A stretch of DNA of 57,029 bases from Blastococcus sp. (GCA_025965715.1 JAOPWJ010000022.1:1-57029); one strand, 5' to 3'. Shown: positions 42,341 through 51,349, numbered from the stretch's first letter. Notes: generated by a model not told the origin, from the letters alone. Numbers and translations are program-made.

Positions 42341-42383
42341 GTGGAGTGGATTCGTGCACGTCACCGCGACGGATCCACTCCAC
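42341..42383. terminator. Hairpin between uraH and urate oxidase; copy 3 of the 39-bp family
   Basis: Arms 42341-42351 and 42373-42383 are a perfect 11-bp inverted repeat that extends by four more pairs including one G-U. It starts at the base after the uraH stop and ends 27 bases before the urate oxidase ATG. The core 42343-42381 is 39 bp, and its left half matches the element at 5189 at the first 15 bases. It may attenuate read-through into the urate oxidase gene. Confidence 0.7.
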
Positions 42384-42410
42384 AAGGTTCCACGTGCAAC
42401 AGTGCCGCCC

Positions 42411-43316
42411 ATGGCGATCGTGCTCGGACCGAACCAGTACGGAAAGGCGGAGGTCCGGGTCGTCGCAGTCGACCGCAGCGTCTCCCGGCACACGCTGGTC
42501 GACCTCAATGTCAGCTCCAGCCTGCGCGGTGACTTCGCCGCGGCGCACACCGCCGGTGACAACGCCCACGTCCTGACGACGGACGCGCAGAAGAACACGG
42601 TGTTCGCCTTCGCCCGGGACGGGATCGACTCCCCCGAGGCGTTCGCGCTCCGGCTGGCGACGCACTTCGCCCGCTCCTTCGACTGGGTCACCGGAGCCAG
42701 GGTCGAGGTCGAGTCCTACGGCTGGGAGCGGATATCGGTCGCCGGCGTCGAGCACGACCACTCGTTCCGCCGGGCCGGCGGCGAGGTGCGGACGGCGGTC
42801 GCCACCGTGGGCGGGGACGGCGTCCACGTGCTCGCCGGCCTCACCGGCCTCGTCGTCCTCAAGACCACGGGCTCGGAGTTCTGGGGCTATCCGGTCGACC
42901 GCTACACCACCCTGCCCGAGACCCGGGACCGCGTCCTGGCCACCGCCGTCACCGCCCGCTGGCGCTACACGGGGACGGATCCGGAGTTCGACAGCACCTT
43001 CGCCGGGGTGCGGAACGTCCTGCTCGAGGCCTTCGCCTCCACCCACTCCCTGGCCCTGCAGCAGTCGCTGTTCGCGATGGGCGAGGCGGTGTTGGAGCGG
43101 TTCCCCGACGTGGCCGAGATCCGCATGTCCATGCCCAACAGGCACCACTTCCTGCAGGACCTCGCGGCGTTCGGCCTCGACAACTCCCTCGACGGCGACG
43201 GCGCAGTCGTCTACCACGCCGACGACCGCCCCTACGGGCTGATCGAGGGCACGGTTCTGCGGGACGACGTCCCTGCGGCCGAGGTGGCCTGGCTCGGGAC
43301 CCCCGGCTTCTGCTGA
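42411..43316 (+). CDS. Urate oxidase (uricase, cofactor-independent)
   Basis: A 301-residue uricase converting urate and O2 to 5-hydroxyisourate, the first step feeding UraH and UraD. Marks: VLGPNQYGKAEVRV (charge-relay Lys12), the TDAQKNT loop (active-site Thr), ARVEVESYGWERI, LKTTGSEFWGYPVDRYTTLPET and MPNRHHFLQDL. ATG 42411 opens the conserved start; a longer frame from 42354 would run through the hairpin and is not favoured. The ribosome site is weak. Unlike many uricases it has no C-terminal peroxisomal-like SKL. Confidence 0.95.
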   Translation: MAIVLGPNQYGKAEVRVVAVDRSVSRHTLVDLNVSSSLRGDFAAAHTAGDNAHVLTTDAQKNTVFAFARDGIDSPEAFALRLATHFARSFDWVTGARVEVESYGWERISVAGVEHDHSFRRAGGEVRTAVATVGGDGVHVLAGLTGLVVLKTTGSEFWGYPVDRYTTLPETRDRVLATAVTARWRYTGTDPEFDSTFAGVRNVLLEAFASTHSLALQQSLFAMGEAVLERFPDVAEIRMSMPNRHHFLQDLAAFGLDNSLDGDGAVVYHADDRPYGLIEGTVLRDDVPAAEVAWLGTPGFC

Positions 43317-43331
43317 GGGGCGCCGACTGTC

Positions 43332-43383
43332 GAGTTGTTGCCGCGACACCTGCGCGGCACGCCGGTACGGGCGGCACCAACTC
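43332..43383 (+). terminator. Long-loop hairpin after urate oxidase
   Basis: Arms 43332-43342 and 43373-43383 pair at ten of eleven positions (GAGTTGTTGCC against GGCACCAACTC), with a 30-base GC-rich loop. It starts 16 bases after the urate oxidase stop. There is no U-tract, and the role as terminator is inferred from position. Confidence 0.45.
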
Positions 43384-43402
43384 AGCGGTCGGCGGAACGA
43401 GA

Positions 43403-43436
43403 ACGACGGCGGAGGGAAGCCCCCCACCGCCGTCGT
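43403..43436. terminator. Bidirectional terminator hairpin between urate oxidase and the chemoreceptor
   Basis: Arms 43403-43412 (ACGACGGCGG) and 43427-43436 are a perfect 10-bp repeat, with an additional inner GGG/CCC stem. It lies between converging genes, 24 bases after the chemoreceptor stop as read on the minus strand, and is the strongest simple terminator candidate here. Confidence 0.7.
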
Positions 43437-43459
43437 CCCTCGAGGTCGCTCCGGGCGCG

Positions 43460-45046
43460 TCAGTACCGGAATCGCGCGACCGAGCTCTGCAGCGAGGTGG
43501 CCATCTTCGCCACCTCGTCGATGGCGACCTGCGCGTCGTTCATGGCGCTGGTCGTGGACGCGGTGGCGGTGGCCACGGCATCGATGTTCTCGGCGATCTC
43601 CTGCGCGGACTGGGCCGCCTCGCTGACGTTGCGGTTCATCTCCGCCGTCGTGGCGGTCTGCTCCTCCACGGCTGCGGCGATGGTGCTCTGCGAGTCGTTG
43701 ATCAGCGCGATGATCGAGGAGATCTCACCGATCGCCCGGACGGCGCCGTCGGTGTCGCTCTGGATCGCCTGCACCCGGTCGGTGATGTCCTGGGTGGCCT
43801 TCGCCGTCTCCTGGGCGAGCTCCTTGACCTCGTTGGCGACGACGGCGAAGCCCTTGCCGGCATCGCCCGCCCGGGCCGCCTCGATCGTGGCGTTGAGCGC
43901 GAGGAGGTGGGTCTGCTCGGCGATCGAGGTGATCACCTTGACCACGCCGGCGATCTCGAGCGAGGACGCCCCGAGCTTGGCGACCGTCGCCGTGGTCGCG
44001 TCGGCGGCCGTGACCGCCTGGGCCGCCACCCGCGACACCTCACTCGCGTTCTGGGCGATCTCGCGGATCGAGGAACGCATCTGCTCCGACCCCGCCGAGA
44101 CCGTCTGCACGTTGGTCGACACCTGCCCGGCCGCAGTGGCGACGATTCCGCTCTGTGCGGCGGACTCCTCCGCGAGCCGGGCCATGTCCTGGGCGCTGGC
44201 GGAGAGCTCCTCGGTGGCCGAGGCCAGTGTCGTCGAGCTGTCGCCGATCGCGCCCAGGACCGCGCGCATGTTCCCCATCGAGACTTCCAGCGCGGCGGCC
44301 ACCTGGCCGACCTCGTCCTTGCTGTCGATCCCCGTCGTGTTGCACAGATCGCCGTCGGCCAGGCCGGTCACCACGGCCACCACCCGGCGCAGGGGCCGGA
44401 CGACGGAGCGGGTGATGACCCAGCCCAGCAGCGCGAGCGCCAGGACACCGGCCGCCGCCACGATCACCGCCAGCCGGGTCGCAGTGCTGCGGTGCTCCGC
44501 ACTGGCCGCCGCGGCGCCGTCCGCATAGGCGGTCGCCTCGTTCCCGAGGGTCGGCATCGCCTCCTGGAGCTGCGTGAAGGCGGTGCCGAACTGGGGGTAG
44601 GCGGCCCGCGCGGCGGCCGGGTCGGTGCCGGCGAGCGCGACGATCTGCCGGGCCGACGCCAGGTAGGACTCGACGGCCGGGGTGATGTGCTCCACCGCGC
44701 CGACGATCTCGGGGCTCAGGTCGTCGGCGCGCATCTCGGCGAAGAGGCTCTCGAAGCGGCTGCTGTGCGCGGCGAGCTCGGTGACCGCGGCGGAGTACTG
44801 CGGGCCCGCGCCCCCGGTGAGCAGCGCCTGCAGGACGTCGGCCCGGACCGCGTCGTGCATCATGTCCGCTTCCAGCGCGTCCCCGATGGCCTCCGCACTT
44901 GCCTGGACGTCCTTGGTCCGCTCCCCGGCCGCTCCCAGGGCCTGCACGGTGACGACGGCGAAGCTGCCCAGCGACAGCCCGCCCGCGGCGACGAGGGCGG
45001 CCAGCTTCACGCCGAGCGGTCGGTCGGACCAGAGGTTGCGCGCCAT
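43460..45046 (-). CDS. Methyl-accepting chemotaxis protein
   Basis: A 528-residue chemoreceptor. TM1 is at about 12-36, a periplasmic four-helix-like sensor at about 37-187, TM2 at about 188-210 ([20 protein letters not shown]), a HAMP domain at about 211-265 ([20 protein letters not shown]), and a long coiled-coil signalling domain. That domain has the hairpin-tip region [47 protein letters not shown] 45046 follows CAGGAG. No che or flagellar genes are in the window, so the receptor is an orphan here. The ligand is unknown. Confidence 0.95.
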   Translation of the reverse strand: MARNLWSDRPLGVKLAALVAAGGLSLGSFAVVTVQALGAAGERTKDVQASAEAIGDALEADMMHDAVRADVLQALLTGGAGPQYSAAVTELAAHSSRFESLFAEMRADDLSPEIVGAVEHITPAVESYLASARQIVALAGTDPAAARAAYPQFGTAFTQLQEAMPTLGNEATAYADGAAAASAEHRSTATRLAVIVAAAGVLALALLGWVITRSVVRPLRRVVAVVTGLADGDLCNTTGIDSKDEVGQVAAALEVSMGNMRAVLGAIGDSSTTLASATEELSASAQDMARLAEESAAQSGIVATAAGQVSTNVQTVSAGSEQMRSSIREIAQNASEVSRVAAQAVTAADATTATVAKLGASSLEIAGVVKVITSIAEQTHLLALNATIEAARAGDAGKGFAVVANEVKELAQETAKATQDITDRVQAIQSDTDGAVRAIGEISSIIALINDSQSTIAAAVEEQTATTAEMNRNVSEAAQSAQEIAENIDAVATATASTTSAMNDAQVAIDEVAKMATSLQSSVARFRY

Positions 45047-45169
45047 GGGGGTTCTCCTGAGCGGACGGTCCGCGGTGGGGCGTCCGCCGCACCGTTGCCC
45101 GGGAGTTCGGCGCCGGCTTGAGTGACTACAGCCAAGAAACCACAAAGTTTCGAACTTCCGGGTTCCGGG

Positions 45170-46423
45170 TCACGTTTGGCGCGGAAGCGGGATGCCGGCC
45201 GCCGGTGGTGCTCGCAGCAGCCACGTGGGGTTGCCCGTCGCGACGAGGGTGCCGTTGCGCCGGACCTGGGGCCGGACGAAGCACGAGGCGGCCGTGTTCA
45301 CCGACACGGCCACCGTGCCGGTTCCCCCGGTGCCGAACGCCGAGGCCGGGAAGCCGGCCACCACCGCCGTCGCCGGGTCCTGGCCGGTGAAGTCGACCGG
45401 ACCGCGGACCAGCTCGACGGTGGAGCCGCCGGGCAGGGCGGTCGCGCCGATCTCGATGGTCCGCGACGTGCGGCTGCTGACCGACGCCTTGCCCATGGGC
45501 ACCTCGCCGTCGACGAGGGTGTCCAGGTCCAGTCCGGGGCAGGCGTTCGGGTGGTAGGTGAACGTCCGGCCGGCCGCCAGGGCCTGGACTAGGTCGGCCT
45601 GGCCCGTGGACGCCGCCCAGAGCCCGGTCAGGAAGCCGTTGCTCAGCGGCCGCCAGTCGCGACCGGAGTGGTCGTCGCTCACCCCGTTGCCGGTCAGCCA
45701 TCGCGCGCGCCGGGAGAAGGTGTCCCAGAAGGCCAGGTGCTGGGCGAAAGGCTCGAAGCCCCGAAGCGCGTAGCCCACCTCGAGGACGTCGGCGCCCAGG
45801 AAGTCGTCGGCGGAGCGTGCGGCGAAGAACTGCCGCCGCCGCTGGTCGGCCTCGGCCTGGGACAGCTGCGGCCCCGCCCCGAAGCCGAGCGGGTGGTTCC
45901 ACGAGACCACGCCCCCACCGGCGTGCACGCGACCGATCATGTCGCGGTAGTACGTGCGCCAGTTCGACAGCGTGACGGCGGACTTCAGGGCCCACTCGGG
46001 TGGCGTCCCGAAGACGTTGCAGTGCGCGATCTCCTCCGGCCCCATGCTCACTTCCTCGGACGCGATGCCGAGAACGGGGTACCGGCTCGATTAGTACTGG
46101 GCGAAGGTGTCCTGCGCGGCGCGGACGCTGGCGGCGTCGTGGCGGGGCCGGTTGACGGTGACCGACCGGAGATTCACGTCGGCCACCACCCCGCGCCGGG
46201 GGCTGGTGCACACGAAGCTCAGCAGGAAGCTCGAGTGGTCGATGGCCAGCATGGCCGGCCAGATCGCCCGGATGTCGGCCTCGGGGCTCAGCGTCAGCGT
46301 CGTCCCGTCGGCCGGCATCGGGGCCTGGGCCTGCAGCCATGCCGCGCTCCACCAGACGACGCCATCGCGTGCGCCCAGCCTGGCCCCCCGCGGACCCGGG
46401 CGCCAGGGGGCCCGCGCATCGGG
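45170..46423 (-). pseudogene. Broken PHP-domain metal-dependent hydrolase-like gene with in-frame stop and missing N-terminal motif
   Basis: Two same-frame pieces flank a TAA at 46091-46093. The upstream piece (to about 46423) contains APMPADGTTLTLSPEADIR and SSFLLSFVCTSPRRGVVADVNLR. The downstream piece contains SEEVSMGPEEIAHCNVFG, GGGVVSWNHPLGFGAG and HLAFWDTFSR, as in PHP proteins. Reading through the stop gives AQDTFAQY-stop-SSRYPVLGIASEEVSMGPEE, a smooth join. The early HxH metal motif expected before this point is absent, suggesting an internal deletion near 46130-46145, and no start with ribosome site is found. A short product from ATG 46051 could still be made, but would lack half the active site. 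Confidence 0.7.
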
Positions 46424-47551
46424 TCAGCGGCGGGTGGAGACCGTCACGGTGAACTTCGCAGTGGCGTCGGCGACCTTGGTGGGGCCGACCAGCCGGGACA
46501 GCGCCGGCTTGTACCGCAGCGAGCCGTTGTAGACAGTCCACAGCTCGCCACCGGGCCTCAGCACCCGGGCGGCGGCGGCGAACAGTCGGTCGGCCGCGGT
46601 CGTGACGACCGCGGCTCCCACGTGGAACGGCGGGTTGCAGACGACGAGGTCGACGCTGCCGTCGGCCACCGTCGCGGCGGCGTCGTCGCGCACCACGCGG
46701 ATGCGCTCGGCAAGGCCGTTGGCTGCTGCGGTGGCTGTGGCCGAGGCCACCGCCGCGGCGGACTGGTCGACGGCCAGCACGGTGAGCTCCGGCCGGCTGC
46801 GGGCGAGGGCGGCGGCCAGCACGCCGGTGCCGCAGCCCAGGTCCAGGGCAGTAGTCGCATCGGACATGCGGTCGAGCGCGCCGAGGAGAGCGCGGGTGCC
46901 GAGGTCGATCCTCGGGCCGGCGAACACGGCGCCGTGCGCGCAGACGGTCAGGCCCACATCGGCGTGCTCCTGGCAGCGCGGGAAGGAGAACGGTCCCGGT
47001 CGCGGGTCGCGGGCGACCAGTACCCGCGACTTCTGGCGGGCGAGGGTGGCCGAGACGTCGCCGAACGAGCTCCGCAGGACGTCGTTCATCGCATGCGTCA
47101 TGTGCTTGACCCGGCCGCCGACGAGCACGGTGACACCGGCCGAGGTGGACGCAGCCGCCACGACCTCCGCGATCTCGCGCAGGGCGTCCAGCGCCTTGGG
47201 CGCCTGGACCAGCACCAGTCGGGCACCGTCGACCAGCTCCGGTCCCAGCGGCAGGGAGCGGTAGGTGCCGGTCAGCCCGGTGCGCTCCGCATTGCGGCCC
47301 AGGGCGAGCTCACCCACCAGCAGGTCCTGGTGCACCCGGACGTCGGCCGCGCCGTGCAGCGCGACCGCGCCCAGGGTCAGCGCCCCGAAGGCATCGTCGA
47401 CGACGGCGACCTCGCCCGGTCCGCACGCCGCGAGGAGGCCGGCCGCCTCGTCGAGCAGCAGCCGGTCGGTGGCGTCGACGGCAACCAGGTCGGGCGCCTC
47501 GATGTCGGGCGCGCGCCGAAGCCGGTCGAACAGCTCAGCAGGATCGGTCAC
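46424..47551 (-). CDS. Class I SAM-dependent rRNA guanine methyltransferase, RlmG/RsmC-like
   Basis: A 375-residue two-domain methyltransferase. The N-terminal half (about 1-190) is the degenerate Rossmann domain of RsmC/RlmG proteins (GEVAVVDDAFGALTLGA). The C-terminal half has the SAM motif ALDLGCGTGVLAAALARSRP, AVDQSAAAVASA and the catalytic NPPFH typical of N2-guanine methylation. It probably methylates a guanine in 16S or 23S rRNA. GTG 47551 follows GAAAGG. Its stop is followed in the same frame by the PHP pseudogene remnant. Confidence 0.9.
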   Translation of the reverse strand: MTDPAELFDRLRRAPDIEAPDLVAVDATDRLLLDEAAGLLAACGPGEVAVVDDAFGALTLGAVALHGAADVRVHQDLLVGELALGRNAERTGLTGTYRSLPLGPELVDGARLVLVQAPKALDALREIAEVVAAASTSAGVTVLVGGRVKHMTHAMNDVLRSSFGDVSATLARQKSRVLVARDPRPGPFSFPRCQEHADVGLTVCAHGAVFAGPRIDLGTRALLGALDRMSDATTALDLGCGTGVLAAALARSRPELTVLAVDQSAAAVASATATAAANGLAERIRVVRDDAAATVADGSVDLVVCNPPFHVGAAVVTTAADRLFAAAARVLRPGGELWTVYNGSLRYKPALSRLVGPTKVADATAKFTVTVSTRR

Positions 47552-47617
47552 GGTGCGGCCTTTCTGCGGAAGCCTGCCGTGAGCCTGCGAGCGGTGAGGG
47601 GCAGGGCCGGTCCTTAC

Positions 47618-48271
47618 TCACACGCCCGGCAGGCCGATGGGGCAGGAGACCCCGGTCGAGTGCACCGGGCAGTAGCCGTTCGGCACCTTGTAGAGGTACT
47701 GCTGGTGGTAGTCCTCGGCGTAGAAGAAGCGGTCCAGCGGTGCAATCTCCGTGGTGATCTCACCGTATCCCGCCGCCGTGAGCCGCTCCTGGTACGTGTC
47801 GCGGCTGGCGTGGGCGGCCGCCTCCTGCTCCGGCGTCCGGAAGTAGATCGCCGAGCGGTACTGGGTGCCGACGTCGTTGCCCTGTCGCATGCCCTGCGTC
47901 GGGTCGTGGTCCTCCCAGAAAACCTTCAACAGCTGCTCGTAGGAGATGACCGCCGGGTCGTAGGCGACGAGCACCACCTCGGTGTGCCCCGTCCGCGCCG
48001 AGCAGACCTCCTCGTACGTGGGGTTGGGCGTGGAGCCGCCCGCGTAGCCGGCGGCCGTGGAGTAGATACCGGGGGTCTCCCAGAACACCTTCTCGACGCC
48101 CCAGAAGCATCCGGCACCGAAGACCGCCGTCTGCACGCCCTCGGGGAAGGGCGGCTGGATCCGGTTGCCGTTCACGGCGTGGATCTCGGGCAGATGCGGC
48201 AGGGGGTCGGGACGGCCCGGCAGGGCGTCCTGGGCCGAGACGGCCTGCGTCGTGGACCGGGAGAACAACAT
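47618..48271 (-). CDS. msrA: Peptide-methionine (S)-S-oxide reductase
   Basis: A 217-residue MsrA repairing methionine-S-sulfoxide in proteins. The active site is [13 protein letters not shown] (Cys55), followed by [32 protein letters not shown] and [26 protein letters not shown]. Resolving cysteines are at the C-terminus ([20 protein letters not shown]). A leader of about 40 residues precedes the domain, as in many actinobacterial forms. No msrB is nearby. It diverges from a small membrane-protein gene. Confidence 0.95.
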   Translation of the reverse strand: MLFSRSTTQAVSAQDALPGRPDPLPHLPEIHAVNGNRIQPPFPEGVQTAVFGAGCFWGVEKVFWETPGIYSTAAGYAGGSTPNPTYEEVCSARTGHTEVVLVAYDPAVISYEQLLKVFWEDHDPTQGMRQGNDVGTQYRSAIYFRTPEQEAAAHASRDTYQERLTAAGYGEITTEIAPLDRFFYAEDYHQQYLYKVPNGYCPVHSTGVSCPIGLPGV

Positions 48272-48376
48272 GCCCCGAGCCTAGGCGGCACCCGCAACCC
48301 GGTCGCCCGTCATCCATCGCCATGCCCGGCCGCCCCACGGGGTTCCGGCACGTCACCGCGGGGAAGTGCACCGGTC

Positions 48377-48583
48377 ATGTGGCTCTTCTTCACCCGCCGG
48401 CTGCGCATGTGGCTGATCCTCACCGTCGTGGTCCCGCTGGCCACCGGATTGTTGCGCCGCATCGGCCGCACGCTGGAGGCGCGCAACGGGTCATCGACCG
48501 TCAGCCGGGCCCTGCTCAGGGCCGGCGATCTGGGCGACCGTGCTCGGTCGACACTCCGCGGGGGAGGACGCCGGGCAGACTGA
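48377..48583 (+). CDS. Small single-pass membrane protein
   Basis: A 68-residue protein beginning MWLFFTRRLRMWLILTVVVPLATGLLRRIG: a Trp/Arg-rich N-terminus, one membrane helix at about 12-26 and a basic tail. Similar short genes are common in actinobacteria, without known function. ATG 48377 has only a weak GGGA upstream. It diverges from msrA by about 105 bases and is followed at 30 bases by the alpha/beta hydrolase gene. Confidence 0.6.
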   Translation: MWLFFTRRLRMWLILTVVVPLATGLLRRIGRTLEARNGSSTVSRALLRAGDLGDRARSTLRGGGRRAD

Positions 48584-48613
48584 CCGGGGTTTCCGTCGCC
48601 ACGATCCCGAGGT

Positions 48614-49309
48614 GTGCCTGTGCTCCAACCCACGCTCGAGAGCCGGCCCGCCCCCGGCCCCACCCGTGGCGTGGCCCTGTTCTGCCACGGAGGCACCGTC
48701 GCCAACCTGGAGCCGCCACGGGAGCGGGCGCTGTCCCTGGTCCGGATGCGGGCGATCGAGCAGTACGTGCACGGCACCTGCGGCGAGCGCGGCATCGGCA
48801 CCTATGTCCTGCGCTACCGGATGGCGGGGTGGAACGGGCCGGCCGCCGATGCCTATTCCGACGTCCGCTGGAGCCTCGACCGCATCCGCGAGGAGCACGG
48901 GAGCGATGTGCCCGTCGTTCTCGTCGGGCACTCGATGGGTGGCCGAGCGGTGCTCCGGGCCGGCGGCGACCCGCAGGTCGGCTCCGTCTGCGCCCTCGCC
49001 CCGTGGACGCCACCCGGCGAGCCGGTGGCGCACCTGCGCGATCGGACGGTGGCGATCCTGCACGGCAGGGGCGACCGCTGGGTGCCCCCCTCCCTGTCGG
49101 CTGATTTCGCGGTGCGCGCACAACGCGCGGGCGCCCGCGTGGCCCGCTTCACCGTCGCCGGCGGGCACACCATGCTGCGCCGCGCGCACCTCTGGCACAC
49201 CTTCGTGCGGGACGTCGTCCTCGCGGGGACGGGCGTGGCGCCGATGCGGCCCGACGTCGAGGAGGCCCTGCACCGGCCCCCGCCCAGCGGCCTGGCGGTG
49301 CCCCTGTAG
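48614..49309 (+). CDS. Alpha/beta hydrolase
   Basis: A 231-residue alpha/beta-fold hydrolase. The oxyanion strand is ALFCHGG, the nucleophile elbow GHSMGG (Ser near 107), the acid region LHGRGDRWVP (Asp) and the catalytic His in VAGGHTMLRRAH. No lid domain or signal peptide. GTG starts at 48614 or 48620 are both possible after GAGG. The substrate (ester, lactone or other) is unknown. Confidence 0.88.
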   Translation: MPVLQPTLESRPAPGPTRGVALFCHGGTVANLEPPRERALSLVRMRAIEQYVHGTCGERGIGTYVLRYRMAGWNGPAADAYSDVRWSLDRIREEHGSDVPVVLVGHSMGGRAVLRAGGDPQVGSVCALAPWTPPGEPVAHLRDRTVAILHGRGDRWVPPSLSADFAVRAQRAGARVARFTVAGGHTMLRRAHLWHTFVRDVVLAGTGVAPMRPDVEEALHRPPPSGLAVPL

Positions 49310-49594
49310 CCCTCGAGATGAACCGGCCTTCTCCGCCACCCGCCGGACGACATCGATCCGCGCGGCAGCCGGGTCGCCATGTCCACCACGGCCCACGCGG
49401 CGCGGTTCCTGGTACCTCAGCCCCCGGAGCAGAACCAGGGAGTCGTCGCGGGTGGTCATGGCGTGTCCGCCGGCCCACGCCCGTGCGGCGGGTCTTCCTC
49501 AGCCGTGCGGACGGCGTCGTTACCCGCGCCAGGGCCTGAGCCGGAAGCGGGCGGCGTCCCGACCGGTCCGATCCACGCCCACGATCGCGCCGGG

Positions 49595-50398
49595 TCAGCC
49601 CTCCGCGGACCCGGGCTCGGTCATCTGGCGGTTGAGCTTCGCCGCCACCGGGCCGGGCGTCATCGCCGACAGCCGGCCCATCGCCTTGCTCGCCAGGGAG
49701 CCGGCGAACACCGAGGCCTCCCCCTTCATCAGGCCGTCGAAGCCCTGCCGTGCCACCTGGGCGGGGTCGTCCTTGTTCTCCATCGCACCGAGCCGGGTGT
49801 CGCCGGCGTCGGCCCGGTCGAAGAACTCGGTGTCGGTGGGGCCGGGCAGCAGCGCGGTGACGCTCACGCCGTGGTCCGACAGCTCCTCGCGCAGGGAGAG
49901 CGAGAGCGACTGCACGAAAGCCTTCGACGCGGCGTAGACGGACTGGAAGGGGTGCGGCGCCTGTGAGGCCACCGAGGAGGTGAAGAGGATCCGGCCCTCC
50001 CCGCGGGCAGCCATGTCCTGGGCCACCCGCTTGGCCAGGTGCACCGTCGAGGCGCAGTTGAGCGCGACGATCCCCAGCTCGGCGTCCAGGTCGGTCTCGA
50101 TGAAAGGCCCGGCGACGCCGACGCCCGCGTTGAGAGCCGCGGCGTCCAACGGGCGGCCGGCCCCGCGCACGGCGGCCACGAGCCGCTCCACGTCGGCCCG
50201 CTTGGTCAGGTCGACACTCACCGGGGCGACCGCGCCGCCCAGCGCTCTCAGCTCCTCGGTCGCGTCGTCGAGCTCGACGTCCTCGGCCGCGACGATCAGG
50301 TCGTAGCCGTGCTCGGCGAACTGCCTGGCCAGTTCGAGACCGATGCCGCTGGAGGCACCGGTGACGAGGGCGAGCGGGCGGGCGGCGGGCTGGGACAC
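49595..50398 (-). CDS. Short-chain dehydrogenase/reductase (SDR)
   Basis: A 267-residue classical-type SDR. The cofactor motif is TGASSGIG at about 14-21, then NAGVG, the catalytic Ser in FTSSVASQ and YAASK (Tyr/Lys), followed by LLPGPTDTEFF. The loop after the second strand begins AAEDVEL with an acidic residue, which favours NAD. The C-terminal extension after about 225 (MGRLSAMTPGPVAAKLNRQM) is seen in DltE-like SDRs. GTG 50398 follows CAGGAGG. The substrate is unknown. Confidence 0.92.
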   Translation of the reverse strand: MSQPAARPLALVTGASSGIGLELARQFAEHGYDLIVAAEDVELDDATEELRALGGAVAPVSVDLTKRADVERLVAAVRGAGRPLDAAALNAGVGVAGPFIETDLDAELGIVALNCASTVHLAKRVAQDMAARGEGRILFTSSVASQAPHPFQSVYAASKAFVQSLSLSLREELSDHGVSVTALLPGPTDTEFFDRADAGDTRLGAMENKDDPAQVARQGFDGLMKGEASVFAGSLASKAMGRLSAMTPGPVAAKLNRQMTEPGSAEG

Positions 50399-50456
50399 AT
50401 CGGCCTCCTGGCGGATCGGGATCTGCCCCTTTTCTGCCCCGCCCGCCCCCGCGTCA

Positions 50457-50517
50457 CGCCTCACACGGCCCGACGTCCCGCCTCACACGGCCGCCTCACA
50501 CGGCCGCCTCACACGGC
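50457..50517. repeat. Four copies of a 13-bp unit (CGCCTCACACGGC) overlapping the VOC gene stop
   Basis: Exact copies are at 50457-50469, 50479-50491, 50492-50504 and 50505-50517; the first is separated by nine bases. On the minus strand each unit contains GTGTGA, and the last copy supplies the stop codon of the VOC gene, so the other three lie in its 3' untranslated region. Confidence 0.9.
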
Positions 50518-51021
50518 GACGGAGACGCCGACCCCGCCACGCGTCTGGGCGCCATAGCGCGCGATCTCCCGCTCGAGGTCCAGCGGCGCGGTGATCGCCG
50601 CGCCCTCGGTGACCTCGGGCGTGATCAGGTCGGCCGGCAGCAGCCAGGACACCTCGAACTCGAGTCCGTCGGGGTCCTGCGCGTAGAGGGCCTTGGTGGT
50701 CGCGTGATCGGAGGCACCGACGAGAGCGCCGGCCTGCAGGAGAGCGTCCCGGATGCGGGACAGCTCGGCGAGCGTGTCGACCTCCCACGCCAGGTGGTAG
50801 AGGCCCACGGTCCGGCGACCGGCCTCGGACGCGCCTGCCCCGGCCCCGATCTGGAAGAGGCCCAGGTCGTGGTCGTTGGTGGAGCCTTCTGCCTGGAGGA
50901 AGACCGCGGCGCCGGGGATCTCCATCTTCGCCCGTAAGCCGAGGACGTCGCGGTAGAACGCGTGGCTCCGCTCGACGTCGCGGACGTAGAGAACGGCGTG
51001 GTTGAGGCGCTGGACGGGCAT
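50509..51021 (-). CDS. VOC-superfamily (glyoxalase/extradiol dioxygenase-like) protein
   Basis: A 170-residue vicinal-oxygen-chelate protein. Paired beta-alpha-beta modules: NHAVLYVRDVERSHAFYRDVLG, GLYHLAWEVDTLAELSRIRDAL and YAQDPDGLEFEVSW. Candidate metal ligands are His8, the His of YHLAWEV and the Glu of EFEVSW, as in catechol 2,3-dioxygenase-type members. The ATG follows CAGGAG. The reaction is unknown. The 3' end falls within a 13-bp minisatellite. Confidence 0.88.
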   Translation of the reverse strand: MPVQRLNHAVLYVRDVERSHAFYRDVLGLRAKMEIPGAAVFLQAEGSTNDHDLGLFQIGAGAGASEAGRRTVGLYHLAWEVDTLAELSRIRDALLQAGALVGASDHATTKALYAQDPDGLEFEVSWLLPADLITPEVTEGAAITAPLDLEREIARYGAQTRGGVGVSVAV

Positions 51022-51349
51022 GGCGTTCTCCTGCGGTCGGTGAGGTGCGTCAGTCTTCCTCAGCTTAGATGAACTCTCAAGCACTTTGGTGCGAACAGTC
51101 GGTCGCAGCGCCGGTATGGACCATTCGCGCGCCCCCGTCCTCGGGGCGCTGCGCGAGTTCCACTGCCCGGCTGACGTCCTGTATTGGCCGGCCCCGGCCA
51201 CAAGCGGTCTGACCGGGTGCTCATGCCGGATGCCGCCGACTCGTGCTCGACACGGCGCGCGTCGTCGGTTGACCGGGAGCGTGGGGCGTCGCCCCCTCGT
51301 TCGGGCCCGCCCACCCAGAGGGCTAGGGTGGGCGGCACAAGAGAAAAAA
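51022..51349. other. Intergenic region between the VOC gene and the TPP riboswitch
   Basis: No gene is supported. At 51063-51082 an imperfect palindrome (GCTTAG, eight bases, TCAAGC) lies 42 bases before the VOC ATG and could be a regulator site. A perfect 9-bp stem (51308-51316 with 51326-51334) contains TAGGGT, a possible -10 for the thiamine operon; the matching -35 is unclear. Confidence 0.35.

Noticed and set aside
42354-42410. Longer urate oxidase start at 42354
   Set aside because: It would translate through the hairpin and add residues not found in uricases; ATG 42411 gives the usual N-terminus.
45668-48583. A 971-codon plus-strand open frame
   Set aside because: It runs antisense through the PHP remnant, methyltransferase and msrA, all of which have clear families; only the last 69 codons may be a real small gene.
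50457-50517. CRISPR array
   Set aside because: Units are 13 bp and mostly directly adjacent, with no spacers of constant length and no cas genes.
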